Source: Desulfobacteraceae bacterium
GTDB lineage: Bacteria > Desulfobacterota > Desulfobacteria > Desulfobacterales > Desulfobacteraceae
Length of the DNA stretch: 64,000 nucleotides
Direction: 5' to 3'
Assembly: GCA_016744295.1 (NCBI GenBank)
Contig: JADGEQ010000025.1
Coordinates: forward strand, 1 to 64,000
Part shown: one piece after another, positions 27,160 to 38,000 of the stretch
Layout: every line of letters begins with the position of its first letter
Position numbering within the stretch: position 1 is the first letter of the stretch
Position numbers and translations under genes: made by a program
The notes under the pieces: model-generated
What the model was told of the DNA's origin: nothing
What the model saw: only the letters and a program-made list of their open reading frames with translations
Database searches by the model: none

Positions 27160-28047
27160 AATTATTTCCAGTCGTATATCACTCAGATCTGCATGATCTG
27201 CGGTTTGAAAAAGTTGGTGAGCTTGGGCGTGTTTTCACCATGGTTTTAATCCTGTTTGGTGGCAGTTTTTTTGTGCCTGACAAATGGTATCATTAAATTT
27301 TTTGTGGAAGAATGGATCCGATCCGTTCTCGGGAGACAAAAATTGGACAATCAAATTAAAAAACTCGACGGCCATTATATAGTTTGTGGCTATGGCAGGA
27401 TAGGCCGACTGGTGACACAGTACTTGGTCCAGAAGTACATCAATGTGGTGGTCATCGAAAAGAACAGTAAGCATGAGGCTCACCTGGATGGAGATGGGGT
27501 CCTTTATCTGATCGGAGAGGCAGTTGATGAAAATGTGCTGATCCGGGCCGGTATAAAGCGGGCTTCCGGCATCATTGCAGCCCTAGGAACAGATGATGAG
27601 AATATTTTGCTTGTTCAGTTCGCCAGGCAATTGAATCCTGATATTTTTGTTGTGGCCCGTGCATCCCGGGAATCATCCAAGAAAATCCTGGAGAAAGCAG
27701 GTGCCCACAAGGTGATATCACCCTATGATATCGGTGCCCGGCGGATGGCCCATGCGATTTTGCGCCCCACGGTCATTAAATTTCTTGAAACCGCATTTAA
27801 TGATGAGTCAACTGAATTTCAGTTCGAGGAAATCCGTGTCAGGCAGGGAGCAACGCTTGCCAATGTAAGCTTAGTGGATTCCGGGATCCGGCAGAAGATG
27901 AATCTGATTGTCATTGCCATACAAGATAAAAAAGGGGAAATGCTGTTTAACCCGAAAGCAGATACAAAATTTGTCATTGGGGATACTATTGTCGTCATGG
28001 GAAGTGCCAAGAGCATTAAACAGCTTGAGAGCCTGATGCGGGGATAA
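27160..28047 (+). pseudogene. Frameshifted TrkA/Kch-type potassium channel (RCK part intact)
   Basis: From a TTG at 27256, 263 codons encode a complete C-terminal regulatory part: the NAD-binding RCK-N fold (HYIVCGYGRIGRLVTQYL) and an RCK-C domain ending MGSAKSIKQLESLM. Upstream, the end of the pore module is recognisable but split: VGELGRVFTMVLILFG (about 27212-27260) is in another frame, and GVAVFLCLTNGIIKFF resumes in the frame of the 27256 ORF. Restoring about one base near 27205 and two near 27258 would give one continuous channel sequence. Farther upstream there are stops in all frames and no clear first membrane helix. It is likely a decayed channel; a sequencing error explains one shift but not the missing N-terminus. 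Confidence 0.65.
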
Positions 28048-28072
28048 ACCATATTCGTTTTGTCTCCCGGGT

Positions 28073-30124
28073 TTAATCATCCTCCAGAGTTGACATCATT
28101 TGTTCCAGATATGACTGGGTGGTTGACAATTCTGAAAGGTAGGCGTCCAGAGCGGCATACTCTGCGGCCATGGCTTCATATTTTTTATCCAGGCGCTCCA
28201 TTTGTTGGTCATAATCTTTATTCAGGCGGGTGATTTGTTCGTCAATCATGTCGATTTCACTGTCGAGATAGCCGTTTGAAAGGGCATATTCCCCAATTTC
28301 CTCATTGAGGATATCGGCCAGGCCGGTTACGGAGTCAGACCCTAAAAGCAGTGCCTGGACCTGATCAAAATTTTCCGACAACTGCTGGCTTAAGATGGCC
28401 TCATCCAGGGTGATGGTGCCGTCCTGGTTGATTTCAATTCCCAAGTCCATAAGGCTTGTGATGTTGCCACCGGTATTTATTGGGGTGCTGAACAGGCTTT
28501 TGAGATCCTGTTCCAGAGACCTTGCCGTCGAACTCTGGGACAGTGTACCCCAGGTATCCGTGTCTTCGTCATAATCATCGTTTTCGTCAATTTCCGTGAT
28601 CAGGGTGTTGTAGGTTTCGACCAGGCTGGTAATTGCATCTTCCACAGTACCGGTACTGGCGTTCACACTGATGGTGGTCACGCCGGTGGCGTAGAGGGAC
28701 AGGGTCACCCCGTCAATGATGCCGGTCAGGCTCTGGTTATCCTGGCGCTGATAGGAAATCCCGTCCACCGTGACCTCGGCATTCAGGGAAGAGGATGCTG
28801 GCGTGATCTCCCGGGTTTCGGAAAACCCCAGTAGGGCTGATGCAGTACTATCGCTATCCCCCCACTGGATATTGAGACCTTCAAGTGTGCCGGCTTCTGC
28901 TAGGGTCATTTTTCCCGTATCGGTATCAATTTCGACTTGATAATCCTTTTCATTGCCATTGAGGCTGGATTCGTTTTCAAGGGCAGACTCAATAGCCCGG
29001 GCCAGTGCCTCCGGGGTCTCGTAATCCCCTGGGTCAATTTGGGCGGTGAGGCTTTGTCCATACCCCTCCCCTGCATCTTCCTGAAAGACAATGGTGTTGT
29101 TGGTTCCGTCAATGGTGACGGAACTGTCAAAGGAGATGGCCTGATCTCCGGTCATGGCATAGCCGCTGCCGTTTTTTTCAGTCAGGATCAGGTCCGGCGG
29201 TTCGCCAATGAGTGTTATCCGGGCGTCTTCACCACTATCGTCCGCTTCCAGAACCAGCTGATAGGGGGTGTCTCCGGTGCCTGTATTAATGATCTTGGCG
29301 GTAACACCGGGATTGTCTTCATCTTCATTGATCCTTTCGGCCAACCCTTCAAGGGTGGTTTCTGCCGGGACAGAAATCGTATACACCTCGCCATCCCCTG
29401 TTGAAAACGAGAGTTCAGACACTGGTGGGGCAAATCCCAAATCAGATCCTGAAACACTGACACGGTTAGCCTCCCCGGTTTCTCCGGAAGCGGCTTCGAT
29501 CCGGATGGCTGTTTTTCCGTCCTCGTCGGTATAGGTCGAGGCCGTGACCAGAACATTGCCGTCACTATCCTGGTTAGCCGCATCTGAATTTACGGCAGAC
29601 ACCAGGTCAGCCGCAGTCATGTCCCCGGTTCCGGTAATGGTAAAGACTTCAGGATCATCTTCAGGTCCATATTGGATATCAAGGGTTTCCCCTTCTGCCA
29701 GGACAACCTCTGTATCTTCGAATCCCCTGGTGGATTCCTGAACCGTGGGCACGTATACACAAGCTGTTTCTGATGATGTTTTTCCAGACATATAGGTGCT
29801 GGAGGAAGCCAGCCTGCTGGTTTCAATCCGGTGCGACCCGGTATCTGTACCGTCCAGGGCCGTGGCCGTGACCAGGTCTGTGTCTGGCACCGTCACCGAC
29901 CGATAAAGATAATTTGAAGACAAAGAAAGGCTCAGGCTATTGGTCTTCATGGAGAGCAACTGGTTGAGCACTGAGTTGAGCTGTGTTTTTACCGCTGTCT
30001 GCGCTTCCACTTTATCCTTCTTCAAACCAAGTATGGCTTCATCTGCCTCCCGCTGGACATCCAGCATCCCCTGGAGGTCTATGGATGACCCTATTCCTAA
30101 AGAAGTAATTGATCCGGTTGCCAT
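28073..30124 (-). CDS. fliD: Flagellar filament cap protein FliD (enlarged)
   Basis: A 683-aa flagellar hook-associated protein 2, secreted through the flagellar export apparatus and forming the cap that folds flagellin at the filament tip. The N-terminus MATGSITSLGIGSSIDLQG and the C-terminal coil (DQMERLDKKYEAMAAEYAALDAYLSELSTTQSYLEQMM) are diagnostic. The usual length is 450-500 aa; the extra lies in the middle and includes a module beginning VTIDGTNNTIVFQED (28890-29136) that also occurs twice in FlgL here. The frame opens at 30301, but ATG 30124 has AAGGAGA 8 bp upstream and the family start. A sigma-28-type promoter lies 56 bp upstream. Confidence 0.93.
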   Translation of the reverse strand: MATGSITSLGIGSSIDLQGMLDVQREADEAILGLKKDKVEAQTAVKTQLNSVLNQLLSMKTNSLSLSLSSNYLYRSVTVPDTDLVTATALDGTDTGSHRIETSRLASSSTYMSGKTSSETACVYVPTVQESTRGFEDTEVVLAEGETLDIQYGPEDDPEVFTITGTGDMTAADLVSAVNSDAANQDSDGNVLVTASTYTDEDGKTAIRIEAASGETGEANRVSVSGSDLGFAPPVSELSFSTGDGEVYTISVPAETTLEGLAERINEDEDNPGVTAKIINTGTGDTPYQLVLEADDSGEDARITLIGEPPDLILTEKNGSGYAMTGDQAISFDSSVTIDGTNNTIVFQEDAGEGYGQSLTAQIDPGDYETPEALARAIESALENESSLNGNEKDYQVEIDTDTGKMTLAEAGTLEGLNIQWGDSDSTASALLGFSETREITPASSSLNAEVTVDGISYQRQDNQSLTGIIDGVTLSLYATGVTTISVNASTGTVEDAITSLVETYNTLITEIDENDDYDEDTDTWGTLSQSSTARSLEQDLKSLFSTPINTGGNITSLMDLGIEINQDGTITLDEAILSQQLSENFDQVQALLLGSDSVTGLADILNEEIGEYALSNGYLDSEIDMIDEQITRLNKDYDQQMERLDKKYEAMAAEYAALDAYLSELSTTQSYLEQMMSTLEDD

Positions 30125-30179
30125 GGCGTGTCTCCTTCGATCTGATCTCCGGCAATTTTTGCCGAGTGTTTTGGGCCTA

Positions 30180-30207
30180 TTATCGAAGGGATTCAGAAAG
30201 GACTTTA
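30180..30207 (-). promoter_or_regulatory. Sigma-28 (FliA)-type promoter of fliD
   Basis: On minus, TAAAG (30207-30203), 15 bp, then TTCGATAA (30187-30180). The consensus is TAAAG...GCCGATAA, and the CGATAA core is exact. The same two elements with the same 15-bp spacing precede fliC. Confidence 0.7.
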
Positions 30208-30612
30208 ATGGGCTTAAGCCCTTTAAAATAGCATGTATCAAGGGATTAGTTCCAACAAAAGTCCGGAATGACAGGGGGTGACTTTTGTTAAGAAAAACCA
30301 AACTATTGAGACTTTATAAGGATAAAGTTTTTTGTGTGGAAGTTCGGGGCAGCCAAAATAACTTAACTATGTATTTGTACCTGGCTAGGTAAAATTTTCC
30401 GATTCTTTGTTGGCTATAATCTTTGATGGTAAAGGGATTTAGGCTTTTTTTGCTATGGAGTATCAGATGTTTGGTTGTTAAATAAAGTTAAAATTTATTT
30501 ATTACTAGTTTGCCAGATCGTCTTTCAGCAAGACTCTCCATTGAGACCGTATCCTCGGGTCAGGGAAGGCCAGATGATACCCAATCCCGTGATACGAACA
30601 ACCGCGTGCCCA

Positions 30613-30635
30613 GGCTGGATCCATCCAGCCTTTTT
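30613..30635 (+). terminator. Terminator-like hairpin in the flgD leader
   Basis: GGCTGGAT and ATCCAGCC pair into a compact stem (4-nt effective loop) followed directly by TTTTT. No plus-strand gene ends upstream, so it would act on a leader transcript approaching flgD. A TATAAT at 30415-30420 could be the -10 of that transcript. The 30.21-30.73 kb region otherwise shows no gene or known riboswitch. Confidence 0.5.
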
Positions 30636-30730
30636 CAGTGGCATTTTTATTGATGTTACAAGATTGCGACACCGTTTTTTGAACCGGGAATAACCATGGC
30701 AAATTTATGCTGATTATATAAGGAGGTAAG

Positions 30731-31846
30731 ATGTCGAGTTCATCCATTGAAAATGATGCACTGAGTGCGCTTCGATCCAGCTATAAAGCTTATGAGACAG
30801 AAGACACATCCGACAGTGGCACCCTGGGGAAGGAGGCTTTTCTCACCCTGCTTTGCGCCCAGCTCGAGAACCAGAACCCCATGGACCCAACCGATATCAG
30901 TTCGTTTAGCGACCAGCTGGCCCAGTATACACAGGTGGAACAGCTGATCAACGCCAACGACACCCTGGAGGAGATGCTCGAACAAACCTCCGGCTCTGAA
31001 TCCGCTACCAATGCCACGGATTTTGTCGGTATGCAGGTTACAGGGGAGGTCAACACCATGACCGTGGGGGACGGCAGTGTCACCTCCGGATTCTACACTT
31101 TGTCCGAGGCAGCCGAGGTGGTTATTGTGGTTTCGGATGCTGACGGCAATTTGGTGACAACCCTGACCGAAGGCCAGCAGGAGGCAGGGTCCTTTCTGGT
31201 TACCTGGGACGGAACCGATGGTAACGGAGATGCCGTGGATGAGGGTACCTACACCTATGCGGTCATGGCAAATCCAGGGTCCGGCTATGAACAGGTCTCC
31301 TCAACCATCACAGGAACGGTGAGCGCAGTGGCCTACCAGAACGGCACGGCCTTTCTGGTGGTGGGCGGGGTGCTGCTTGATCCCTCTTCTCTTACCTCTG
31401 TGACTGAATCTGCTACCACCCCTTCCGACGATACTGCCACCTCCATTCTGGAGTACCTGGGCAAAACCGTGGGTTCAAACTATCCCCTTGTCCAGGTAGA
31501 GGATGGACAAGTAGCCGGCGAGGAGTTGGGCTACTACCTGGAAACCGCCGAGGCTGTAACGGTCACCATCTATAATGCCATTGGCGAGGCCGTTGCCACC
31601 ATTGAGGTGGCGGCAGATGACACCCTGGCCGGGGATAACAAGGTCTCCTGGGATGCCCTTGCAGATACCGGCCACCAGGTGAATGACGGGCTTTATTTTT
31701 ATTCGGTGGAGACCTCAAGCGGCACCGCAACAACGCCCATTTCCGGTGAGGTAACGGGAATTCAGTACGTAAACGGCGTGCAGTACCTGGCACTGGGGGA
31801 ATCCGGCCGCCTGGTCTCCCTTTCAACGATTACATCCGTCCAATAA
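30731..31846 (+). CDS. flgD: Flagellar hook-capping protein FlgD (duplicated C-terminal domain)
   Basis: A 371-aa hook assembly scaffold. The N-terminal segment LGKEAFLTLLCAQLENQNPMDPTD (about 32-55) is the FlgD signature. The usual protein is 220-250 aa with one FnIII/Tudor-like FlgD domain. Here two such domains occur in tandem: one around GFYTLSEAAEVVIVVSDADG (about 117-190), ending TITGTVSAVAYQNGT, and one around LGYYLETAEAVTVTIYNAIG (about 262-340), ending PISGEVTGIQYVNGV. AAGGAGG precedes the ATG by 5-6 bp. It heads the flgD-E-N-K-L run. Confidence 0.92.
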   Translation: MSSSSIENDALSALRSSYKAYETEDTSDSGTLGKEAFLTLLCAQLENQNPMDPTDISSFSDQLAQYTQVEQLINANDTLEEMLEQTSGSESATNATDFVGMQVTGEVNTMTVGDGSVTSGFYTLSEAAEVVIVVSDADGNLVTTLTEGQQEAGSFLVTWDGTDGNGDAVDEGTYTYAVMANPGSGYEQVSSTITGTVSAVAYQNGTAFLVVGGVLLDPSSLTSVTESATTPSDDTATSILEYLGKTVGSNYPLVQVEDGQVAGEELGYYLETAEAVTVTIYNAIGEAVATIEVAADDTLAGDNKVSWDALADTGHQVNDGLYFYSVETSSGTATTPISGEVTGIQYVNGVQYLALGESGRLVSLSTITSVQ

Positions 31847-31898
31847 CCCTTTGCCTCTCATATTAACTTTTTGCCATCAACCATAAGGAGCACCCCCA

Positions 31899-34616
31899 AT
31901 GTCTTTATCCAGTTCCCTTTATACCGGCACCAGCGGCCTGGGCAATACGAGCAAAGCACTCCAGGTCACCAGTAACAATATCGCAAACACCAATACACTT
32001 GCATTTAAAAAGGGATCTACCACCTTTGCAGACACCCTTTATCAGACTGTGGGGACCCAGGCTGGTGCTGCCCAGGTGGGGCTTGGCATGTCCGTTGGCA
32101 ACGTGTCTCAATCCTTTTCAGCCGGTTCACTTGAGACAACCGGCAATGCCACGGATCTGGCCATTGGGGGGGATGGTTTTTTTGTTGTCTCCCAGGCCGG
32201 ATCAAACGAAACCTATTATACCCGGGCCGGCAATTTTTCCTTTGATGAGACCGGTGCCCTGGTGAATTCTGAAGGGTACATACTCCAGGGGTGGAATGTG
32301 GATTCCGAAGGTGATTCGGTGGGCGCTGTTACCGACCTTGTGCTGACCGCATTCAGCAGCCCTCCGGAAAAGACCGAGGAGATGACCATCATCGTCAACC
32401 TGGATTCGGATTCAGACGGCACCCCCTCTGTCCTGTCCAATGTATATGGTTTTGAAGAGGGGGAGGAGATCACGGTCTCATCAGATACCTACGAGCACCA
32501 AAGCGTGGTCACGGTTTATGACTCTCTTGGCTCTGCCCATGAGGTCACTGTGTATTACGATAAGATATCCGACACTGAATGGGAATACATCATCGTGTCC
32601 AATCCTGAAGAGGACAACCGGAGCCTGGTCAAGGACACCTCTTCCCAGGGACTTCTGGCAAGAGGAACCATTGAGTTTTCTGAAAGTTCAGGCGAGGTTG
32701 TCAGCATGACCATGGAAGAGTTAACCGGCCGGGTGGGTAATCTGGAAACCATTGGTTCTAACAGCGTGGACAATATCAACTTTGAAATCGAAGATTCTGA
32801 AGCCATGCTCCAGGACGGATACGGCATTGAAATGAGTTTTGACGGCAACAACTGGGCCCTGGATACGGCTACCCTGCCGGCCGCTTACCAGAATGCCCAG
32901 ATCCTCTATTCCGATGATCAGAATATTTACCTGGTGCTGGACCCGACCAGCAGCGGCGGTGAAGAAGAAGCAGACCTGAAAATCAAGCTTGACCAGGATG
33001 CCATGGCCGGCGACACCATCAGTTTTGACATCAACGACACCACGGATCTCCATGTCCAGGACCTTGTAAACATCAACGCTACCGAGGACGCTAACAACAA
33101 TACCACATATGAAATTAACAACCCCGGTGTCATGACCCGGGATGCGGAAAACTGTAGCATCATCTGGAATAACCTGACCGAGTCCTGGCAGTGGAGCAAC
33201 CCGGAAGGTGCAAAAGAGGCCGGTACCCTGGTGACGGGCATGTCAACAAACAATCCGGCGAACGTAACCACCACCGACGCTGTCATGGAGATCACCAATG
33301 CCGGGGACCTGACCATGGCCGTGGAAGATGTCGACTTGATGTATAACGCCATCCTTGGGGTATGGGACTGGAACGAAACCCTCAAGGAGAATGATCTTGT
33401 GAATGTTGCCAACACCTTTGACCCGGAAAACAACATGACCCTGGAAATCATCACCCCGGGGGAGGAAGGGGCGGTGGCCAGCGCAAACGATATTGAACTT
33501 ACCTGGGATGGTGCCCAGTGGGCCGTGACCGATGACGGTGGCCTTAACGTGGCCATTGTGGCCGCTGGATCCAGCGATGGTCAGGTTCAAGTAGAGATAT
33601 ACGACACCAACGCGGCCCAGGCATCCACCATCCAGTATACCTTTGACTCGGCCATCTCCGCAACCCCGGGTCAGACCGTATCTTTTGGTATCGATCCCTC
33701 TCCACCGGCCGAATATGCCGACGCCCAGATTGTTGCCACGGCAGACAATAGTGTTGCCATTGATTTCAACGGCAACGGCTCCACCGACCTGACCATCGAC
33801 GTCACTGACGGGGGCACCACCACCCTGGCCGGCGGGGATACCCTGAGCTTTGATGTGGACCCGGACGTGCCGCCTGCCGAATACAGAGATGCCGTTCTCA
33901 CCGGGGATGAGACAAAGGCGGTCATCGACCTGGATGGTTCAGGGGGCGAGGATGACAAGGAGGACATTGTCTTTACCTTTTCCGAAGACTTAACCCTGGC
34001 GACCCAGAGCATCATCTCCTTTAACATATCAGGGTCCAGTGCATGGAAGGAATGCTCAACCGATGAAGCAAAAGATACAGGATATTTCCAGTTTTCCACT
34101 GACTTTCTGGGCGGGGAGTTCGGCGCTACACAAACAGATATCTCCTTTAATATCGGTTCACAGTGGGACGGAAACAATTGGGTAAATGATTCCCTTTCCA
34201 CCACCCGGAATTCCAACGCCTCTTCCACCACCTACCAGGATTCCGACGGATACCCGCCCGGAGATCTTAACGGGGTGGAAGTGTCATCGGACGGCACCGT
34301 GATCGGAAGTTACTCCAATGGTCAGACACTTGCTTTGTTTAAGGTTGCCCTGGCGGATTTTGTCAATCCCAACGGCCTGGTCAGCGAAGGGGGAAACCTG
34401 TACTCCGAAACCCTTGAAAGCGGTTCGGCCATCACAAACACAGCCGGGAGTAATGGGTTGGGCGAACTGACCTCCTATTCTCTTGAAATGTCCAACGTGG
34501 ATATATCCGATGAGTTCGTTTCAATGATCGAACTCCAGAACGCCTACGAGGCCAATGCAAAAGTGATCACGACCGTGGATGAGATGATGAGCACAGTGAT
34601 TTCCATGAAACGGTAG
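31899..34616 (+). CDS. flgE: Flagellar hook protein FlgE (enlarged)
   Basis: A 905-aa hook subunit. The N-terminal D0 segment (SLYTGTSGLGNTSKALQVTSNNIANTNTLAFKKG) and the C-terminal NAYEANAKVITTVDEMM are diagnostic. The FlgE signature ATDLAIGGDGFFVVSQ follows at about 85-100. The family is usually 400-550 aa; the extra 400 residues are outer domains with internal repeats: three copies of a module of about 50 residues with (P)PAEY-x-D-A...D-x-D/N-G...IxFDI (32875-33045, 33700-33848, 33865-34035), and two of another containing W-x-W. The ribosome site is AAGGAG upstream of the ATG. Related modules reappear in FlgK and FlgL. Confidence 0.93.
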   Translation: MSLSSSLYTGTSGLGNTSKALQVTSNNIANTNTLAFKKGSTTFADTLYQTVGTQAGAAQVGLGMSVGNVSQSFSAGSLETTGNATDLAIGGDGFFVVSQAGSNETYYTRAGNFSFDETGALVNSEGYILQGWNVDSEGDSVGAVTDLVLTAFSSPPEKTEEMTIIVNLDSDSDGTPSVLSNVYGFEEGEEITVSSDTYEHQSVVTVYDSLGSAHEVTVYYDKISDTEWEYIIVSNPEEDNRSLVKDTSSQGLLARGTIEFSESSGEVVSMTMEELTGRVGNLETIGSNSVDNINFEIEDSEAMLQDGYGIEMSFDGNNWALDTATLPAAYQNAQILYSDDQNIYLVLDPTSSGGEEEADLKIKLDQDAMAGDTISFDINDTTDLHVQDLVNINATEDANNNTTYEINNPGVMTRDAENCSIIWNNLTESWQWSNPEGAKEAGTLVTGMSTNNPANVTTTDAVMEITNAGDLTMAVEDVDLMYNAILGVWDWNETLKENDLVNVANTFDPENNMTLEIITPGEEGAVASANDIELTWDGAQWAVTDDGGLNVAIVAAGSSDGQVQVEIYDTNAAQASTIQYTFDSAISATPGQTVSFGIDPSPPAEYADAQIVATADNSVAIDFNGNGSTDLTIDVTDGGTTTLAGGDTLSFDVDPDVPPAEYRDAVLTGDETKAVIDLDGSGGEDDKEDIVFTFSEDLTLATQSIISFNISGSSAWKECSTDEAKDTGYFQFSTDFLGGEFGATQTDISFNIGSQWDGNNWVNDSLSTTRNSNASSTTYQDSDGYPPGDLNGVEVSSDGTVIGSYSNGQTLALFKVALADFVNPNGLVSEGGNLYSETLESGSAITNTAGSNGLGELTSYSLEMSNVDISDEFVSMIELQNAYEANAKVITTVDEMMSTVISMKR

Positions 34617-34625
34617 AGAGGCGAT

Positions 34626-35090
34626 ATGATACCCTTATTTAAAGAAAATTTAGAAGATGACAGCTTGCATACCCTTGAAAAAAGAATGATCCGGGCACTG
34701 GCCCTTCACCGGGAAATGAAAAAACTGTTGGAAGCCGAGTATGCGGCAGGGCAAAAATTTGATTCAAGGGAACTTAACAAACTGATCCTAAGAAAAAATA
34801 ATTGTGTCAACCGTTTTAAGCATCTGGTGGGTTCCATCCTTGATCAGTTGAAGCGCATGGCAGGAAGAAAATTGCCCAGAACCTGCCCAAGAACCCTGGC
34901 AAACCGTGTGAGGGCTATCCCGGGGTTGACCCCTGATTTTGAAGCAACCCTGCTGCCTTTGGCAAGGGAGCTTGAAGAGGAGAACCGGCTGCTGATACAG
35001 GCAACCCGCAGAAACATGGTCATGCTCAAGGGCGCAATTAACCGATTTTGGGCGGTATCGCAATACACCCATCAGGGGGAAACCCTATGA
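34626..35090 (+). CDS. flgN: FlgN-like flagellar export chaperone
   Basis: A 154-aa helical, charged cytoplasmic protein without membrane segments. FlgN-family chaperones escort FlgK and FlgL to the export gate. The evidence is mainly positional: it lies 10 bp after flgE, and its stop overlaps the flgK start by 4 bp (ATGA), the normal place for flgN. Its composition fits too: long amphipathic helices, and an NRLLIQATRRNMVMLKGAIN segment near the C-terminus that resembles the FlgN helix contacting FlgK. Confidence 0.75.
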   Translation: MIPLFKENLEDDSLHTLEKRMIRALALHREMKKLLEAEYAAGQKFDSRELNKLILRKNNCVNRFKHLVGSILDQLKRMAGRKLPRTCPRTLANRVRAIPGLTPDFEATLLPLARELEEENRLLIQATRRNMVMLKGAINRFWAVSQYTHQGETL

Positions 35091-38000
35091 GCCTTAGTTC
35101 AATTCTAAATACGGCCGGTGCCGCCCTCAAAACCTACCAGTCAGCCCTCAGCGTCACCGGGCAGAATATTGCCAATGCGGACAACCCTTTGTACAGCATT
35201 CAGAACGCCGAATACACCACCACAACACCGGTTTCCACAGACGGGCAGATATACGGGACCGGGGTAACCGTGGCATCCATCACCCAGGAGATCAACCAGC
35301 TTTTGGAAAACCAGTTGACCACACAGATGTCCGTCCAGGCGGCACTGGAAGAGAAACTGGTCTACATGAGCCAGGTCGAGGATCTTTTTGCAGAAGGAAC
35401 TGATGACAGTCTCAACACCCTTCTGGACAACTATTGGAGTGCCTGGGAATCCTTGGGTAATACCCCTGCCGTGGACACTGAACAAGAACAGGTATATGAA
35501 ACCGGCCTGGCCCTGGCCCATCGTCTCAATGCGATTGATTCCACCCTTAAAGGGCTTCTCAGCGATCTTGACCAGGAAATAGCTGGCGGTGTCGGTGATA
35601 TCAATGCACTGACAACCGAAATTGCTGCCCTGAACAAGTCCATCCTGTCAACGGAGAGTTCGGGTGCCAACGCCAATGACTTAAATGACCGACGCAATGC
35701 GCTGGTGGACGATTTGGGCGCGCTCATCGACATCGACATCACAATTAAGAAGGACGGTTCCTACCTGATCACCACCACAGGAGGCCTCCCCCTGGTGGAG
35801 GACCAGATTTCCCATTCCCTTAAGGTGGCAGATGACCGGGTATGCTGGTGCGGGAACTCCGGAAACGACTACGATATCACCGATGATATTTCAGGGGGGG
35901 CCATGGGCGGATGGCTGATCATGCGGGACGAAGTGATACCGGAAATCAGTGCCGAGTTGGACGAACTGACCACAGCGGTCATCTGGACCATGAACTATCA
36001 GCATTCCCAGGGGGCTGGGCAGACCTATTTTCAGGGCCCTCTGGAGGGCACCTATGCCACCGACGGCAGCGGGACCCTGGCAAGCCTGTTTTATGCGAGT
36101 AATATCGACTATTCAAAAGATTTTTCCATGGTGATCCAGGACGATTCCTCTGCGTCCAGCAGATTTCAGACTGTTTTGGTGAATATGGGCATTTCCCGGG
36201 CCCAGATCACGGATATCCAGGGCAGCGGCCAGGCCGACGCCACCTATGAACTCACCGTGGTTGATGAAGGGGTGCTGGGGGAACAAACCGTGGTTCAGTC
36301 CGGGGGAGACGCCCTGGGAGGAATCAGCTCCTCGGCCTCGGGCAGTGTGTCCGATGCCCTGGACGCGGCCCTGGGGGAACAAACTCTGACCATCACCACC
36401 CCAGACGGTACACAGCAGCTTCTGATCAGTGATTCCGGTTCCGGCGCCGCCCGTTCGGCAGCCGACATTGCAGCGGAACTCAGCAGCATCGACGGCATCA
36501 CTGCCCATGCCTCAGCCACCGAGGCACAATTTTCCCTGGGCGGGATCACCCAGGCCCAGAACGGCGATATTGTCAAGTTTACCCTTTATGTGGACGGCCA
36601 GGAAGAGGCCGTCAGTTTTACGGTTGACGGTTCCCAAGGCTCCCTTGAAGAGCAGTTTGAAACTGCCCTGGCATCGGCTGCCCAAGAGATAAACCAAGCC
36701 CAGCAGAACACGGATCTGATGGTGGACGGAACCACCCTCCAAAGCGCCTCGGGCGTCACCATCGGAATTCAGGATTTTGAAGTAATCGACAATGCAGGGG
36801 TTGCCCTGGGCAATTTCCAAAATTTTGATACGGGAGATAGCCTCACCCTGACCCTGGCAACGGACGCGTCCCCCCCCGATGCGATGACCGTAACCATTGA
36901 CCTTATGGATGTGGACACCTCGGATTCCGCCCTCGTGGCCCAGGCCTTTTACGATGCCATCAATGACCAGCTTTCAATGCCCTTTACAGCAGAAATGGAC
37001 GAGGCCACAGGACAGCTTATCCTCAGGACCACCGACGGGACGGGGATCAGCATTTCAGGCGTCGGGGATACGGGAAACGACGCCAGCGTGGCCGTAACCG
37101 TCCTGGGCGGCAGTACCTCCTCGGGGGATGGCCAGCTGGATTTTGACAATTTAGACATTGAAGGCGCCACTGCAAACACCACCACGGACGACTTTCTTGT
37201 TTTTGCCCTGCCCGGATGCAAGGACAGCGCTATCCGTTCTGCTGCAACCAATGTGGGAGAGGCCGGCGGCACCTATGACACGGCTGCGGTGCTCACCGGC
37301 AGTGTAACGATTCTCATGGGCCCGGACCTAAAGATCACCTCTGACGACACAACTTCAACCGGGCTTTTCGGTACCACGGGAACTGCAGGTGACGGCAACA
37401 GCATGATCACCCTCGGGGGAACGGGCGGGTACACCAATTTTGACGACGGGGATAATATTTCCTTTGAGGTGGACGGGTATGCAGTATCCTATACAATCAC
37501 AGATCCGGGCACAGGCCTTACGGATGCAGAACAGGCACAACAGCTTTATGCAGCGTTGACGGCGGCCCTGCCGCCGGAGGGATACCAGGTGATCCAAAAC
37601 GGTACCAGTATCAGCATTGTCAGAACTGCCGAAGGTGATGATCCCCTGACCGTTAGTGAATTTACGGACAATACAGGTCAAAATGCCACCCTGGCAGTAT
37701 CCACAGGGACCGGCACCGGAGCTGAGGCACCGGAAAACGAGCTGCTGGTATCCGGAGACGACTTGAACAATTCTGCCACTGCCCAGACCTGGGGGAATCC
37801 GGCTGTGGTCTACTGGGAAATTTTTGACAGTAACGGTGAGCCCACAGGGGAATCCGGGTATGTTGAGATCGATGAACCAGGGACTGTGGAGATTACGGAC
37901 AACAACGGAACCGCCCTGACATTTGAGGTAAGTCAGGGCAGTCTTGTGGCCGGGAACACCCTCAGAATCAATACGGATGATCAAGGAATTCCCGATCCCC

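Noticed and set aside
30639-30654. Sigma-54 promoter before flgD (TGGCATTTTTATTGAT)
   Set aside because: The -12 element lacks the invariant GC (GA instead), so it is too weak to list.
30125-30730. c-di-GMP (GEMM) riboswitch before flgD
   Set aside because: The conserved GEMM core sequences are not present; only a terminator-like hairpin can be supported.
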